From Entamoeba invadens IP1 (lineage: Eukaryota; Evosea; Mastigamoebida; Endamoebidae): DNA of 20,483 nt. Positions 1-9,460 of the stretch are shown here, in pieces; positions within the stretch are counted from its first letter, which is position 1, and each line of letters begins with the position of its first letter. The stretch lies in assembly GCF_000330505.1 (NCBI RefSeq), contig NW_004191924.1, positions 70,319 through 90,801 of the forward strand, given 5' to 3'. The notes beneath the pieces were generated by a model that saw only the letters and a program-made list of their open reading frames with translations, was not told the origin of the DNA and did not search any database. A program made the position numbers and the translations under genes.

Positions 1-299
1 GCAGTGTATTTTTGTTATTTTTAAAGAAAAGCGTGTCTTTTTCAATAAAATCATTTTTGTGTTAAGTTAATACTAATAATAGAGTTAATATTTCTAAATA
101 TTTAAAGAAAACCACCAAATTTGTTAATAATGACATTTTTATAATTGTTTGAATAACATACAAAAGTAATTAAATATGTTTAATTAATCAAACTAGATTA
201 TAGTATTAATTTATTTATAATAAATATCTATAAATTTAATTTATTTTAATTATATTTTTAGTTTTAAAATATTTCCAGTAAATTCAACTAAAAATTATA
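1..299. other. A+T-rich intergenic DNA
   Basis: No open frame, RNA gene or repeat array is visible here. The stretch is very A+T-rich and ends at the TA dinucleotide (298-299) that serves as the left target duplication of the pogo-like transposon. Confidence 0.7.
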
Positions 300-399
300 C
301 AGTCATAACAAAAAGGTGTCTCGTTCGAAAAAACCTGTCTTGAAAAAAACGAATAAATTAATTGGTATTTTTCATCAAAATGTTATTATTATGTTATAT

Positions 400-478
400 A
401 TAACAAAAATGAATAACAAAAATGAATAACAAAAATGAATAACAAAAGGGAATAACAAAAGGGAATAACAAAAAATGA
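400..478. repeat. 13-bp tandem repeat, six units
   Basis: Six head-to-tail units of ATAACAAAAATGA begin at 400, 413, 426, 439, 452 and 465. Units 4 and 5 carry GGG in place of ATG, and the last unit has one extra A. The array sits between the left end of the pogo-like element and the transposase stop codon (480-482), so it belongs to the element's 3' non-coding part. Confidence 0.9.
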
Positions 479-479
479 G

Positions 480-2288
480 TTAATTTGCTTTTCGGGGTCG
501 ACCTCTTGGGTTTTTTGGTTTCTTTTCTAATATTGATTTTTCTTCAGGAGTCTTGTTCTTACTGCCTTTTTTCCTTCCTCTTGTAGATTTGGGTTTGGGG
601 GGTTCGGGCTTCAAATACAAACGTATTTTAGACAGACTTTCTTGGTTGATTTGTTCGTCGACTTCGCAGTCTAACAACAATTGTACTTCGTCTTCGATGT
701 TTAGATCGTTTGTTTGATGAGTCTGTTTTTTTCAGTTCACAGACTTTAATAGCTGTTATAGAAACCCTAGGAGTTGGAAGGTCTTCATATTTAAACCTTC
801 TTTTTAGTTTTATTGGAGTTATTGAACTAAAAAAGGAAATAAAATTCAGATCCTTGAAAAGGAGAGGGAATTCTTCCCTCAATCTTTTACACTTGAAGGG
901 ATCAACTTGACAAAAGTACTCTTTCTTTTCCGAGTCGTATTTGAATGTTATACCCGCACCCTTAAAAGCCGAAGAGCACGATACAATTGAAGTCGACTTG
1001 TGGAAAACGGTCAGTATCTCAATTTGGTACTTTTCAAATCGATTCACTTTCACTTCACTTTCCTCTTTTTCCCAATTTTTCATTCATCCACCTCGCCATC
1101 AATTCCTTCACCTTTGTCTTTCTTTTCATTTCCTCCAAGAGAATCATGCATATCCTCTTTGTCCTCTTTGTCCTCTACAACCTGAGCATTTCAAATAATA
1201 CCTTTTTGAACCGCAAACACCCCAATGTCCAAAGGTTGAAGAACATGGGATGCGTGCGGAACAAGAGGCACCAAAATGATGTTGTGGACCTCAAGCACTT
1301 TCCTTAGCTCTTCAACATCATGGCAAGAACACGAATCAATAAGCAAAACAGCTTTTTCATAAATACCAACTCCGAGTTCCATTCGTTTCTCGTAAATTTT
1401 CGGGATAAACACGGAAAAGACCCAACCCATAAAAATTGATTTGTTTATGAATCCGGTCTCTGTTTTTGTTAAAAGTACATGGCCAAGAAGCCCAGAATTA
1501 ACAAGCGTTTGAGTACAAGTTGAGGTCGGAGTGATTAGAATTCCTGGAATTGGTCCTTCTCCGCTGATACAAGCGAGAAAGGTGCTTCTTCTGACATTAC
1601 GTTGAACTCCAACTTTCAGCACTTTGATATAATCTTTATTCCACAAGACTTTGAGCTTTTTGCGGTCAGCCCATTTTTGATATCCAGATTCGTCTAGATT
1701 GAAACAAAGGCACCTTCTGACACCCGATACAGTCTTCGAAAGACCAATAAAATAATCAACAAAACTCTGTGCTTGTATCTCAAGGCGTTTTGTTTCGTCA
1801 GGGAATGCCCACCTCAAAATGAATCCCACCTTCTTGAGTATATACAAAATTGCCTCGCGTTTAAAACATTCTCCAAATTGTTTCTCCAAGAAGAATTGTA
1901 AGTACTGTACTGTTACCGCCTGCTCCCTTTCAATACAACCAGACACTTCCAACAATAACGCCTTCTTCTGTTCCTCGTTTAAAGGGGGTGGTCGCCCATT
2001 TTTCCGAGGTCCGTACTCCATTTCCAACTCCATTTGCATTGACTGCGTCGAGATTGTCGCACCACTTACTCCAAACACTTTCCCCAAATCATCATTTGTA
2101 ATTTGGTCCCAAGGGACTGATGAAGTCAGTGACTTCATTAAGTATATTTGTCCTCTCTGGTCAATTCCCTCCATTTTCCCTCCCAAAAATGCATAGTCAA
2201 TGAACCGACTCATCAGAGAGTCTTTCTCACACCTTAGTTTCATGTCATCCTTTTTCTCTCCATCTCTTCTGACGTTGTTCATGCTCAT
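480..2288 (-). pseudogene. pogo-like DDE transposase, broken (one stop, two frameshifts)
   Basis: This gene would encode the transposase of the surrounding element. Reading from the ATG at 2288 (a second ATG lies at 2282; an upstream TGA closes the frame) it shows an N-terminal helix-turn-helix region, then a DDE_1-type catalytic domain. The first Asp is in NLDESGYQKW (codon 1692-1694), the second in LLIDSCSCHD (1335-1337), the third in LQPLDIGVF (1227-1229); the last two are 35 residues apart, as in pogo/Tigger enzymes (DD35D). An in-frame TGA follows at about 1191. The frame then continues as an acidic linker, shifts by one base near 1083, shows the family-like piece SSAFKGAGI, and shifts again near 700. 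The tail has two AT-hook-like basic stretches (RGRKKGSKNK and PRGRPRKAN) and ends with TAA at 480-482. Three lesions in otherwise well-kept coding DNA suggest recent inactivation. Confidence 0.85.
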
Positions 2289-2505
2289 TTTATTTGTGAG
2301 TTCTTTTTGTTCCACTCACCTTATTTCATTTTTAAAGGAATTGTAAAAAATTATTATTGAAGAAAATCAATTGAAACGGATAAAATTATCGGATAAAAGG
2401 ATGAAAATCAAATATTTTATTCGGGTTTAATCTTAGTACATTTCTAGTTTTTTTATTATATTTTTTTACTATAATAATCTTAGCGACAGGTTTTTCGTGT
2501 TACTG

Positions 2506-3124
2506 TAAAATATAATATTATTAAATAATTATAATATTTCAAAACAATAAGAAACGTTCACAATATAATTTATGAACATTACAAGAAATGCTTGAAAAGT
2601 TATTGTGACGCTTTATGTAGTCATTATTGTTGTTTTAATATGAGTTTATTAATTCTTATATTATAGATATTTTTATTAAATTGATTCAATAACAAAATAA
2701 GAAATTTTGTTTTTAATAATTTAATAACATTAAATTATTTAATTGTAAAAAGAAAAATATTCATATATTTTGTTGTCGCAGATATTTGGTGATAGAATTT
2801 GATATAAGAACACTTTTTTAAAGTGCCAAATCGTTGTCGATTGTAATAAATAAGTTATTGAAACTCCAATTGAAAATGTAATATTAATGTTGTTATAAAC
2901 TGTTTCCCAAAAGTCGATAGTACCCCAAAATATTTTGGTCTATTTTTATCATAATGTTTTGGGAAAACTACGTAATCTATTTATATTTCAATATCAACTT
3001 TTTTCAAAAATTAAAACCATTAATTGTTGAAAATCTTAATTAAAAACACGTAAAAATAAGATACAATTTATGTAATAACACTTTTTTTCTCGAGCAACTT
3101 TTTTAAAGAAGATGGCCAATGAAT
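2506..3124. other. A+T-rich DNA between two transposons
   Basis: No coding potential is visible. The left boundary of the Tc1-type element probably lies in this stretch, but I could not fix its terminal repeat. A short complex palindrome lies at 2901-2968. Confidence 0.6.
2901..2968. repeat. Nested palindrome, 68 bp
   Basis: The outer arms TGTTTCCCAAAA (2901-2912) and TTTTGGGAAAAC (2957-2968) are inverted copies matching at 11 of 12 positions. Between them lies a second, perfect palindrome, CCAAAATATTTTGG, around 2923-2936. It could be a tiny foldback repeat or a transposon end; its role is unknown. Confidence 0.6.
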
Positions 3125-4167
3125 TTACCTTTTTCTTGAATACAAAAAAAATCTTTTTTCCATCGATTGCATTAAATTGTTAATTGTATCCATTGGTATC
3201 GATTCCCATTCTTTCTTCAGCACTCTAAACAAACTCTTTTTGTTTTTAAAATATTTTTTCTTTTTTCTAATTCTATTTTCAAGTATCGACCAAACGTTTT
3301 CAATTGGTGATAAATCTGGACTTGAAGGAGGCCACCCAGTCAATCTCACTTTATTGTTCTCCAAAAAATTCAATGTCGTTTTTCCTGTGTGTGGCTTGGC
3401 ACCATCTTGTTGGAAATAGACTATTTGTTTGTTGCGTTCTCGTCTAATATCATCAAACACTTTATTACTTTCAAGCATGTGTTGATAGCCAATTGCATTA
3501 AGTCTGTTGTCACATAGTAACATCTGTGATTTGTAATTATTTCCGATTGCTCCCCAAACCATCAATGAATCGTTGTGTTTTGGAAGTGTTAAAAACATTG
3601 ATTTAAAAATCTTATTGTTCTTTTTAATAAGTAAAGTTTGATTTCCAATATTAAATGAATTTATTCTGTTATATCTCATTTTCCTGCTTTTGTGATACCA
3701 ACAGTTTCCATTATCAGAAAACAATCCAAATCTCGACTCATCACTTATAATAGCCTCTTTCCATTTTTTATAATTTTTCTTTAGTACCGCCTTTTTGCAA
3801 AAATTTAATCTTTTATTAATGTTAACTTTTGTTAAAAATGGAGATTTCTTTAGTTTGCCATATTTAAACCCGTTTATTTTTCTGTATCTTTGAATTGTTG
3901 ATTTTGATACATTTATACATTTAGCCAAATCACAACACGTTGATTCTGGATTAATAGAAGTTTTTTTGATCAAAGTTATTATTTTTTGTTGTGTCATAAT
4001 TGAAGGTCTGCCTATAGTTTTTGAAATTAACTCTTCATTGTTTTCATTTTTTTGTTATAAGAAACTCTGTTTGGTGATACATGAAGTGTTTTGGTAATAA
4101 AAGAAAATGATTTCCCTTCTCTTAATAAATTAACAATGAGCTTATCTGTTTTATTGATAACAGACAT
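3125..4167 (-). pseudogene. Tc1/mariner transposase (DD34E) with one frameshift
   Basis: This encodes a Tc1-type cut-and-paste transposase. The 290-codon main frame (ATG at 3997, TAA at 3125-3127) holds the second helix-turn-helix and a full catalytic domain: SDESRF (Asp codon 3740-3742), FQQDGAKPH (Asp 3404-3406) and DLSPIENVW (Glu 3299-3301). The last two are separated by 34 residues, the DD34E signature of Tc1. Upstream, another frame starts at an ATG at 4165-4167 and gives the first helix-turn-helix (HVSPNRVSYNK). It joins the main frame through a one-base shift in a run of seven T at 4047-4053 (A on the coding strand), after which the GRPS linker between the two DNA-binding helices follows. 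The full protein would be about 346 residues, normal for Tc1. A homopolymer frameshift could be a true mutation or a sequencing error. I could not identify the inverted ends. Confidence 0.92.
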
Positions 4168-4892
4168 GTAATCATTTTAAAGATTATAAGTTTAAATATT
4201 GCAATTAATTAATATTAATTTGTTTTCAATGTGATTTTTGTTGAAATTAAAAAAATAAGTTTTACAAAAGTCAATATTGTTTATTTATGTAAATGTTTTT
4301 TATCCTATTAAAATAGTTTGTTTTTGACAAATTTTTGATTGAATTGTTTCAAATCTAAAATAACATGAATTGGGTTTTAATGAAATGCATTTATGATATT
4401 TTTTTATTTGAAACAACTCAAGATTATTTCTTTTGTAAATTTGAGCAACTTTTGTTTGAAAAAATGTGTATTTTTATTTTTTATGTGTAAATTTAAGCCA
4501 CTTTTTCCTCAAATTTTTGTTAGATCCAAAAAAGAGGATAAAAGTATAGTAAGATAAAACCCGACATATTACCAAAAAATAAAATAAATACACTATCGAT
4601 TTTTGAATTCTCGTTTATTTTTTTGACTACTTCATATCAATAAAAATATAAAAAACCAATATAATAACAATGTGTAGAATATCGGTGGAAATTAGTGTTT
4701 TACAATTTTGTTTCAAATTGTTATATTTATAGAACTTATGTATATTTTATTTATAACAAATAATAAAAAATACTATTACAATAACAATTTGAATTGTTTC
4801 CAAAAGACCATAATGTAAAAACAAAACAAAAGTGTGGCTAGAACAATTCGCAGTCAATAAAAACCGATTTCAAAACAATTTTAACAATCAAC
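4168..4892. other. A+T-rich flank of the Tc1 gene and 5' flank of the thioredoxin gene
   Basis: No coding frame is visible. It contains a pair of 20-bp direct repeats (4434-4453 and 4486-4505) and the presumed promoter of the thioredoxin gene. A GAAC tetramer at 4841-4844, about 50 bp before the ATG, resembles the Entamoeba GAAC promoter element, but no convincing TATA or initiator match accompanies it. Confidence 0.55.
4434..4505. repeat. Pair of 20-bp direct repeats
   Basis: TGTAAATTTGAGCAACTTTT (4434-4453) and TGTAAATTTAAGCCACTTTT (4486-4505) match at 18 of 20 positions. A related piece, GAGCAACTTTTTT, occurs at about 3093-3105 on the other side of the Tc1-type gene, in the same orientation. 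They may be transposase-binding subterminal repeats of that element, but no inverted partner was found. Confidence 0.55.
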
Positions 4893-5204
4893 ATGCCAGT
4901 GACATACACAACAGACGTCGCCTTAGTCAAAGAGACTATTGCAAACAACAAGAATGTTCTTGTAGTCTTTTATTCGCCTGAATGAGCTCAATGCAAAGCG
5001 AGTGCTCCAATGTTGAAGAAACTTTCTGAAGAACACAAAAATCTCAAGTTCTTTAAGGTTGACGCAACTACAGCAACTGAGTATGCTGCTGAATACCAAG
5101 TCACTTCACTCCCTACTTTCGTCTTCTTCCAAGACCAGAAAGTCGCTAAGAAGGCGCCAGGAAGCCCAGATGCACTTAAAGAGATTATTGGCATGTCTCA
5201 ATAA
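4893..5204 (+). CDS. Thioredoxin with UGA at the catalytic cysteine
   Basis: This encodes a small cytosolic thioredoxin-type disulfide reductase of 103 codons, the normal length for the family, from ATG at 4893 to TAA at 5202-5204. Visible family marks are the central strand VLVVFYSPE, the downstream Cys-Lys of the active site (QCKASAP), the VDATT strand, the cis-proline motif VTSLPTFVFF and a C-terminal helix. Aligned without gaps to a standard thioredoxin (FWAEWCGPCK), the first, nucleophilic Cys of CXXC falls exactly on an in-frame TGA (codon 4983-4985), giving TGA-Ala-Gln-Cys. This is one base from TGT or TGC, and there is no other stop or frameshift. Codons are rich in C- and G-ending forms, unlike the surrounding relics. 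Ordinary decoding would end the protein after 30 residues; a restart at the Met at 5010 would lack the active site. It may be a very young pseudogene, a readthrough or selenocysteine gene, or carry a base-call error. Confidence 0.88.
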
Positions 5205-5910
5205 TTCATCAATTGCACTGGATTCTTTATTATTAACATTATTAATATAAATAATTGATGTTTATTATTATTTATTCAATCTAAAATAAAAATATACATT
5301 TTAATCATTACAACTGTTTTTATAGTTGGATAAATTAAACAAATTTTTGGTTATGCCTATATAAAACTCCACACGATATTTAATTAACACTTAAACTACG
5401 CCATTTTTTAATCGACCTGTTTTTGATTGGATATTATTTCATATTTTGATGATTTTCATTTTTGGCTTGTGTTGTGTATTTATTTATTTTGTTTATTATT
5501 TTTGTGTTTAAAACATTATTTTTATTTATAAAACTCATTTTCTTGAAGGTTATACACATTTAATTATTTGGTTCACTGTTGAGAGCTTTTAACATTGCTA
5601 ATAAACATATTCACATATAACTTTTCAACATATCATTTTCCACCACATACACATCTTTTCTAGAAAAGATCTTTTTAATACAGAGCACATTAAGCTTTTG
5701 ATGTTTAAAATAGTGCACTAACGCAGTTTTGTATTGATAAAAAAATAACTTTTACATGTTTTATTGTCAAAAACAAATTCATTCTGACATAATATGCACA
5801 CGCAGTTTAAATTTCATTGCACCAAGCTTCTTCCTTTGAATTAATATTTTGATTAAAACACAATAAAATAAAAATGTATTACCAAAAACCAAATCAAGTT
5901 TATTAACCAA
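5205..5910. other. A+T-rich intergenic DNA
   Basis: This holds the 3' flanks of the convergent thioredoxin gene and TMK pseudogene. No open frame is visible. A perfect 18-bp palindrome, ATCTTTTCTAGAAAAGAT, lies at 5653-5670. I saw no convincing SECIS-like hairpin after the thioredoxin stop by eye. Confidence 0.55.
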
Positions 5911-7827
5911 TTAAAATAGTTCATGAAGCATTGAAACAACTTCTTCTATTTTTAGTCTTTCAAGTGGATGTTGTGACCAACACAACACAATGATATTGTA
6001 CTTTTTTTACATCAACATAATCTGGCTTCTCGAGACGCTTTCCTAATGAAACAAACTCGGCGATTTTCCATGGAAATTTGAATTCAACATCACTATACGC
6101 AATTTTCCAAGCAAAGCACTCATACATAGTCATTGCAAATGAATAGATGTCAGCTGGTCTTTTGTACTTTTCTTGTTTTAAAACTTCGGGTGCCATGTAA
6201 GTCGGTGTTCCAACTCATTTAGTAAATGTCATGTTCGTCATCATCATATTAATGTTTCTTGATGATCCAAAATCAGTCAATTTTGCATTCACTTTTTCTG
6301 ACACATTCAATTAATATTAAAACGTTGTCTGGCTTTATATCTCTGTGTAAGATTCCATTCTCATGTAAATACATAATGCCCATAGCAACATCAAACATGA
6401 ATTTAATTCGTATTTTTATGTCAATTTCACTTAAAGTTTTATGTTTCATCAAGTCTTGTAAACTGCCATATTGAGCAAATTCGGTGACCAAACACACTTT
6501 GTTTGGTATGAACACGGCGCCATAAAAGTAAACAATATATTCACTTCTGAATTTGTCTAACATAGAAACTTCATCTTCAAATTCTTTTTTACTTGATTTA
6601 TTATCAGAAGATTGTTGTATTTTTCTAATTGCAACTTTGTCACATCTGAACTCCCCCAAGTAGACAATCCCAAATGAACATTCCCCAAGTTTCTTGGTTT
6701 ATATCAACTCGGTGTAGTCCAGTCGCGTCGTCATTTTTGTCACAGCACTCACTTCTATTTTTTCATCAATTTGTTTTCCTGTTTCCAAGTCGAGTGCAAT
6801 GGCTACAATATTTGAATGTATAACACACTTGCAAATGGGTTTAATAAAGATCTCAAATTCACATGCAAATCCCTTTTTAAGAGTAACTAAAGTTGGTTCA
6901 GTTCGTATCAAAAATTGGTCGCAATTGTCGACAACACTGAATTGGACTTTTATTGTGTAATTAGTGTTATTTCCAACACACAGCAGTTCACGCGTCTCTT
7001 CATTCACTTCTATCAAACTGTCTTCATTGAGTACTCCAAATGTAATAATTTGTTTATTACTCAACAAAAAGTCACCAAGATTTTGCAAAGGGATATTTGA
7101 TTTCTTCATATTATAAACACAGACATTCATCATCTTTTTCTTTTCTTTGTTGTGAAGATTAATTTGGTAACACAACACTACTACTATTACAAGTACAAAA
7201 ACTATTAATACTATAAATCCTACAATTGTCCCAAATATAATATCATAGCGCATTGCAGTCTTGCAAAAAGACCCACTGTCATCAGGTGCATGCCACCCTT
7301 TACATTTAGTACATCGATCATTTGTTGCAGCTGTGCAATATTGAATTGTAGAAGAGTGATGACACTTATAGTCGATATTCACATAATTGTCTGAGCACTC
7401 GGAACAATACTTCATTGAAGTGCACTTTATACAAGTTTCGAAACACTTTGAGCATCGACCGTTTGAGAGGAAATACCCCCGTTTGACAACTAGCGCACCC
7501 ATTTTTTGGTCTTTTTAAGACAAAATTGAGTCAGTTCATCAAATAGAAGACATAACTTTGTTTCATTTGCTATTCTGAAGTAATTGTCTGCACACGACAC
7601 ACATTGTTTTTGGTCTAAACAGAGATAGCATGATGTGTCACATTGTTACAATCTTTTAAAATGTAGTAATACCCAACTTTACAAATGGCACAGCCAATAG
7701 CATCTGGCATTAACATATCACATGTCTCATGTAATGAATCAACTTCTTTACACGTACATTCACTTGTCAAATAAAATCCAGAGTGACATGAAATACACAT
7801 AGTATCATTAAAACAATTCACACATTA
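5911..7827 (-). pseudogene. TMK-type transmembrane receptor kinase, degenerate
   Basis: This is a relic of an Entamoeba transmembrane kinase. In reading order it shows a Cys-rich ectodomain with CXXC repeats (7827-7260, for example CSKCFETCIKC), one membrane helix (about 7250-7165, rich in I, V and L), a basic stop-transfer KEKKK, a cytosolic juxtamembrane region, then a kinase domain. The kinase has a glycine loop GECSFGIVYLG, VAIRK where the ATP lysine is replaced by Arg, HRDIKPDNVL, DFGSS, APEVL and a C-terminal WSQHPLERLK, ending with TAA at 5911-5913. Breaks include frameshifts in the ectodomain (about 7630 and 7500), TAA at 6699-6701, a frameshift near 6285, TGA at 6215-6217 and a frameshift near 5990. 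The start and signal peptide are missing. The relic abuts a myosin fragment on the same strand. Confidence 0.9.
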
Positions 7828-7850
7828 AGAGATAACTATGCTAGCTATCT
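7827..7850. repeat. Short imperfect hairpin at the TMK/myosin junction
   Basis: GAGATAACTATGCTAGCTATCTC forms a near-perfect inverted repeat with outer arms GAGATA and TATCTC. It lies between the truncated 5' end of the kinase relic and the 3' end of the myosin relic, so it may mark the breakpoint that joined them. Confidence 0.4.
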
Positions 7851-7883
7851 CTTCACTTCTTCAATCTTACTGGCATACTATTT

Positions 7884-9431
7884 CTATGGTTTCTCGGAGT
7901 TAGCTATAACGTTCTGTACTTTTTTCTCTGTTTCAATTTCTTCCAATTCTGTTTCGCATTTTGTTTTCAATTAACGCAAATAAAGCAGCAACTTTTGTAA
8001 ATTTTGCTTCGAAATCAGTGACTTTAGTTCCAAGTTTTTGAGTTTCTTTATCAGAGTTTTGTTTTATTGTTCTCTCTTTCTCAAGTTCCTTCTGTAAATC
8101 AGCCTTTTGAGCAACTAACAATTTAATGGAATTCTCGGCTTGTTCCTTATATTCACCGAATTCATTTTCGTTTTCCATCACTTCTCTGAGTTTGTCTGCA
8201 TATTTCTTCTTTTGTGCTTTAGCCTGTTGAGCATTGTTTTTTCAAGACCAAGTTGCTCATTCAGTTCAGTCAACTTCTTCTCATAAGTGTTCTTCGACTG
8301 TTTATAAGTCTTAGCAGCTTGTTCAAGGGCTTCCAATTCAGTCTTCATCTTGGACATATCGTCTTCAAGTTTGTCGCATTCGTTTTGTTTCTCATCGAGT
8401 ACTGTCTTTGTTCTCATCAATTCTTCTGAAGCAGTTTTATAATCTCTCATAGTCTTGACATACTCTTGTTCAGCCATCTGGACGTTCTTCTCAAGGGTTT
8501 CAGCTTTGACTGTGATTTCAGCGATATCTTTCTCGTACTTTCCTTTAATCAATTGGGTCTTGGAATGGTCTTTCTTTTCTTGATCAAGTTCAGTTCTAAC
8601 GCTCTTCAGTTCGTCTTGGTATTTCTGTTTCATCGCTTTATTGCCATCTTTGTCATCATTTGCAGTGTCAAGTTGTTTGTGTGCCATGTCGACTTCAGCA
8701 TTCAAGTCGTTGATCATCTTGTCCATTTCCTCCAAATCCTTATTCTTCTTCTTCTCGTCTGTGAGTTGATCAACTTGGACAGTCAAGTCATTCGCTTTTT
8801 AGTCAATTTTTCTTTGGTGTTATTTGCTTCATCTAAGTTGAACTAGACTTCCTGTAATTTGATATCAGCAGCCTTTCGAGCAGCATCTGCACTGTCAGCA
8901 TTCTGTCTTTCTTCATCGGGTTGGGCTTGAATTTCAGCAAATCTTGCATTCAACATGTTCTTCTCTTCTTCTTGAGCAACAGAAGCTGGTGCACTGACTT
9001 GGAATTTAAGTAATGAAACTTGTGCATTGAGTGCTTTGACTTGGTCTTCCATATTCTTTCTTCTATCAGATTAGTTGAGAAGTTGAAGCAGTTTTCTCAT
9101 CATTAGTTTTGTCGTCCAAAGCCTTCTACTTTTGTGCTTCAAGTGCCTTAATTTGTGATTCATAATTCTTAATCTTCAAAGTGTCTTCGGCTGATTGCTT
9201 TTTCATATCTTAATAAGCAGCATCAAGTTGTATGTTTTTATCTTTCAACGCAGCGAACGCCTTCTCCAAATCAACAATTTGGTTGTCTCTCCTGATGACC
9301 TCTGTTTGGTCGATCTTTGAAGTCCCATCATTTCTTCAAGGTCTTGCAATTGTTGTTCCAAATCTACTATTTTTTCTTGTCTTTAGTTGTTCTGTTTCTT
9401 AACTCAATCAACTTCCTTTTATTTGCTTCTA
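7884..9431 (-). pseudogene. Myosin II heavy chain rod fragment, degenerate
   Basis: The stretch encodes a long alpha-helical coiled coil with heptad spacing, rich in K, E, Q and L, that reads like the neck and proximal rod (S2) of an amoebal conventional myosin heavy chain: KRKLIELRNRTTKDKKK, then VDLEQQLQDLEE, VDQLTDEKKKN, and AALFALIENKMRN. The motor domain and most of the tail are absent. Breaks are many: frameshifts near 9370, 9320, 9060, 8795, 8240 and 7960, and stops including TAG at 8844-8846 and several between 9065 and 9220. The upstream end (9429-9448 on the minus strand) looks like a 3' splice site: a long T tract followed by TAG. The relic would thus start at an exon edge, although Entamoeba introns are few. 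The coding DNA stops 30 bp short of a large inverted repeat. Confidence 0.88.
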
Positions 9432-9460
9432 AAATAAAAAAAATAATAATGCACTATAAT

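Larger units (their letters stand above)
300..2505 (-). mobile_element. Complete pogo/Tigger-like DNA transposon
   Basis: The element runs from CAGT at 300 to ACTG at 2505 (2,206 bp) and is flanked by TA at 298-299 and 2506-2507, the usual target of the Tc1/mariner/pogo superfamily. Read inward, both ends start CAGT and share a run of five A followed by a TGTC at the same spacing, about 16 of 23 matching positions. A CAGT start is typical of pogo-type ends. The left end also carries an internal copy of the AAAACCTGTC motif near 328-341 that is terminal on the right. Inside lie a broken transposase gene on the minus strand and a 13-bp tandem array near the left end. The ends have diverged and the gene is broken, so this copy is probably not autonomous. 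Confidence 0.82.

Noticed and set aside
941..1307. Plus-strand frames over the pogo-like gene
   Set aside because: They are shadows of the minus-strand transposase coding sequence, with low-complexity F, S and L-rich translations.
3073..4470. Inverted ends of the Tc1-type element (CACTTTTTTTC at about 3080 against CACATTTTTTC inward from about 4467)
   Set aside because: Only about 11 bases match and they are mostly T; such a match is expected by chance in this DNA.
4831..4892. Entamoeba core promoter before the thioredoxin gene
   Set aside because: A GAAC tetramer at 4841-4844 is present, but I see no good TATA-like or initiator match at the usual spacing, and four bases are weak evidence.
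5205..5450. SECIS element after the thioredoxin gene
   Set aside because: ATGA-like and A-rich pieces occur, but by eye I could not fold a stem with the conserved quartet; a covariance-model search is needed.
8466..8846. 126-codon plus-strand frame of hydrophobic composition
   Set aside because: It is the complement of the myosin coiled coil; K- and E-rich codons read backwards give F, L and V.
1191..9431. General recoding of UGA, suggested by TGA inside the pogo-like, TMK and thioredoxin frames
   Set aside because: The same relics also contain TAA and TAG stops and frameshifts (for example TAA at 6699-6701 and TAG at 8844-8846), so decay explains them. Only the thioredoxin case is a lone UGA in an intact frame.
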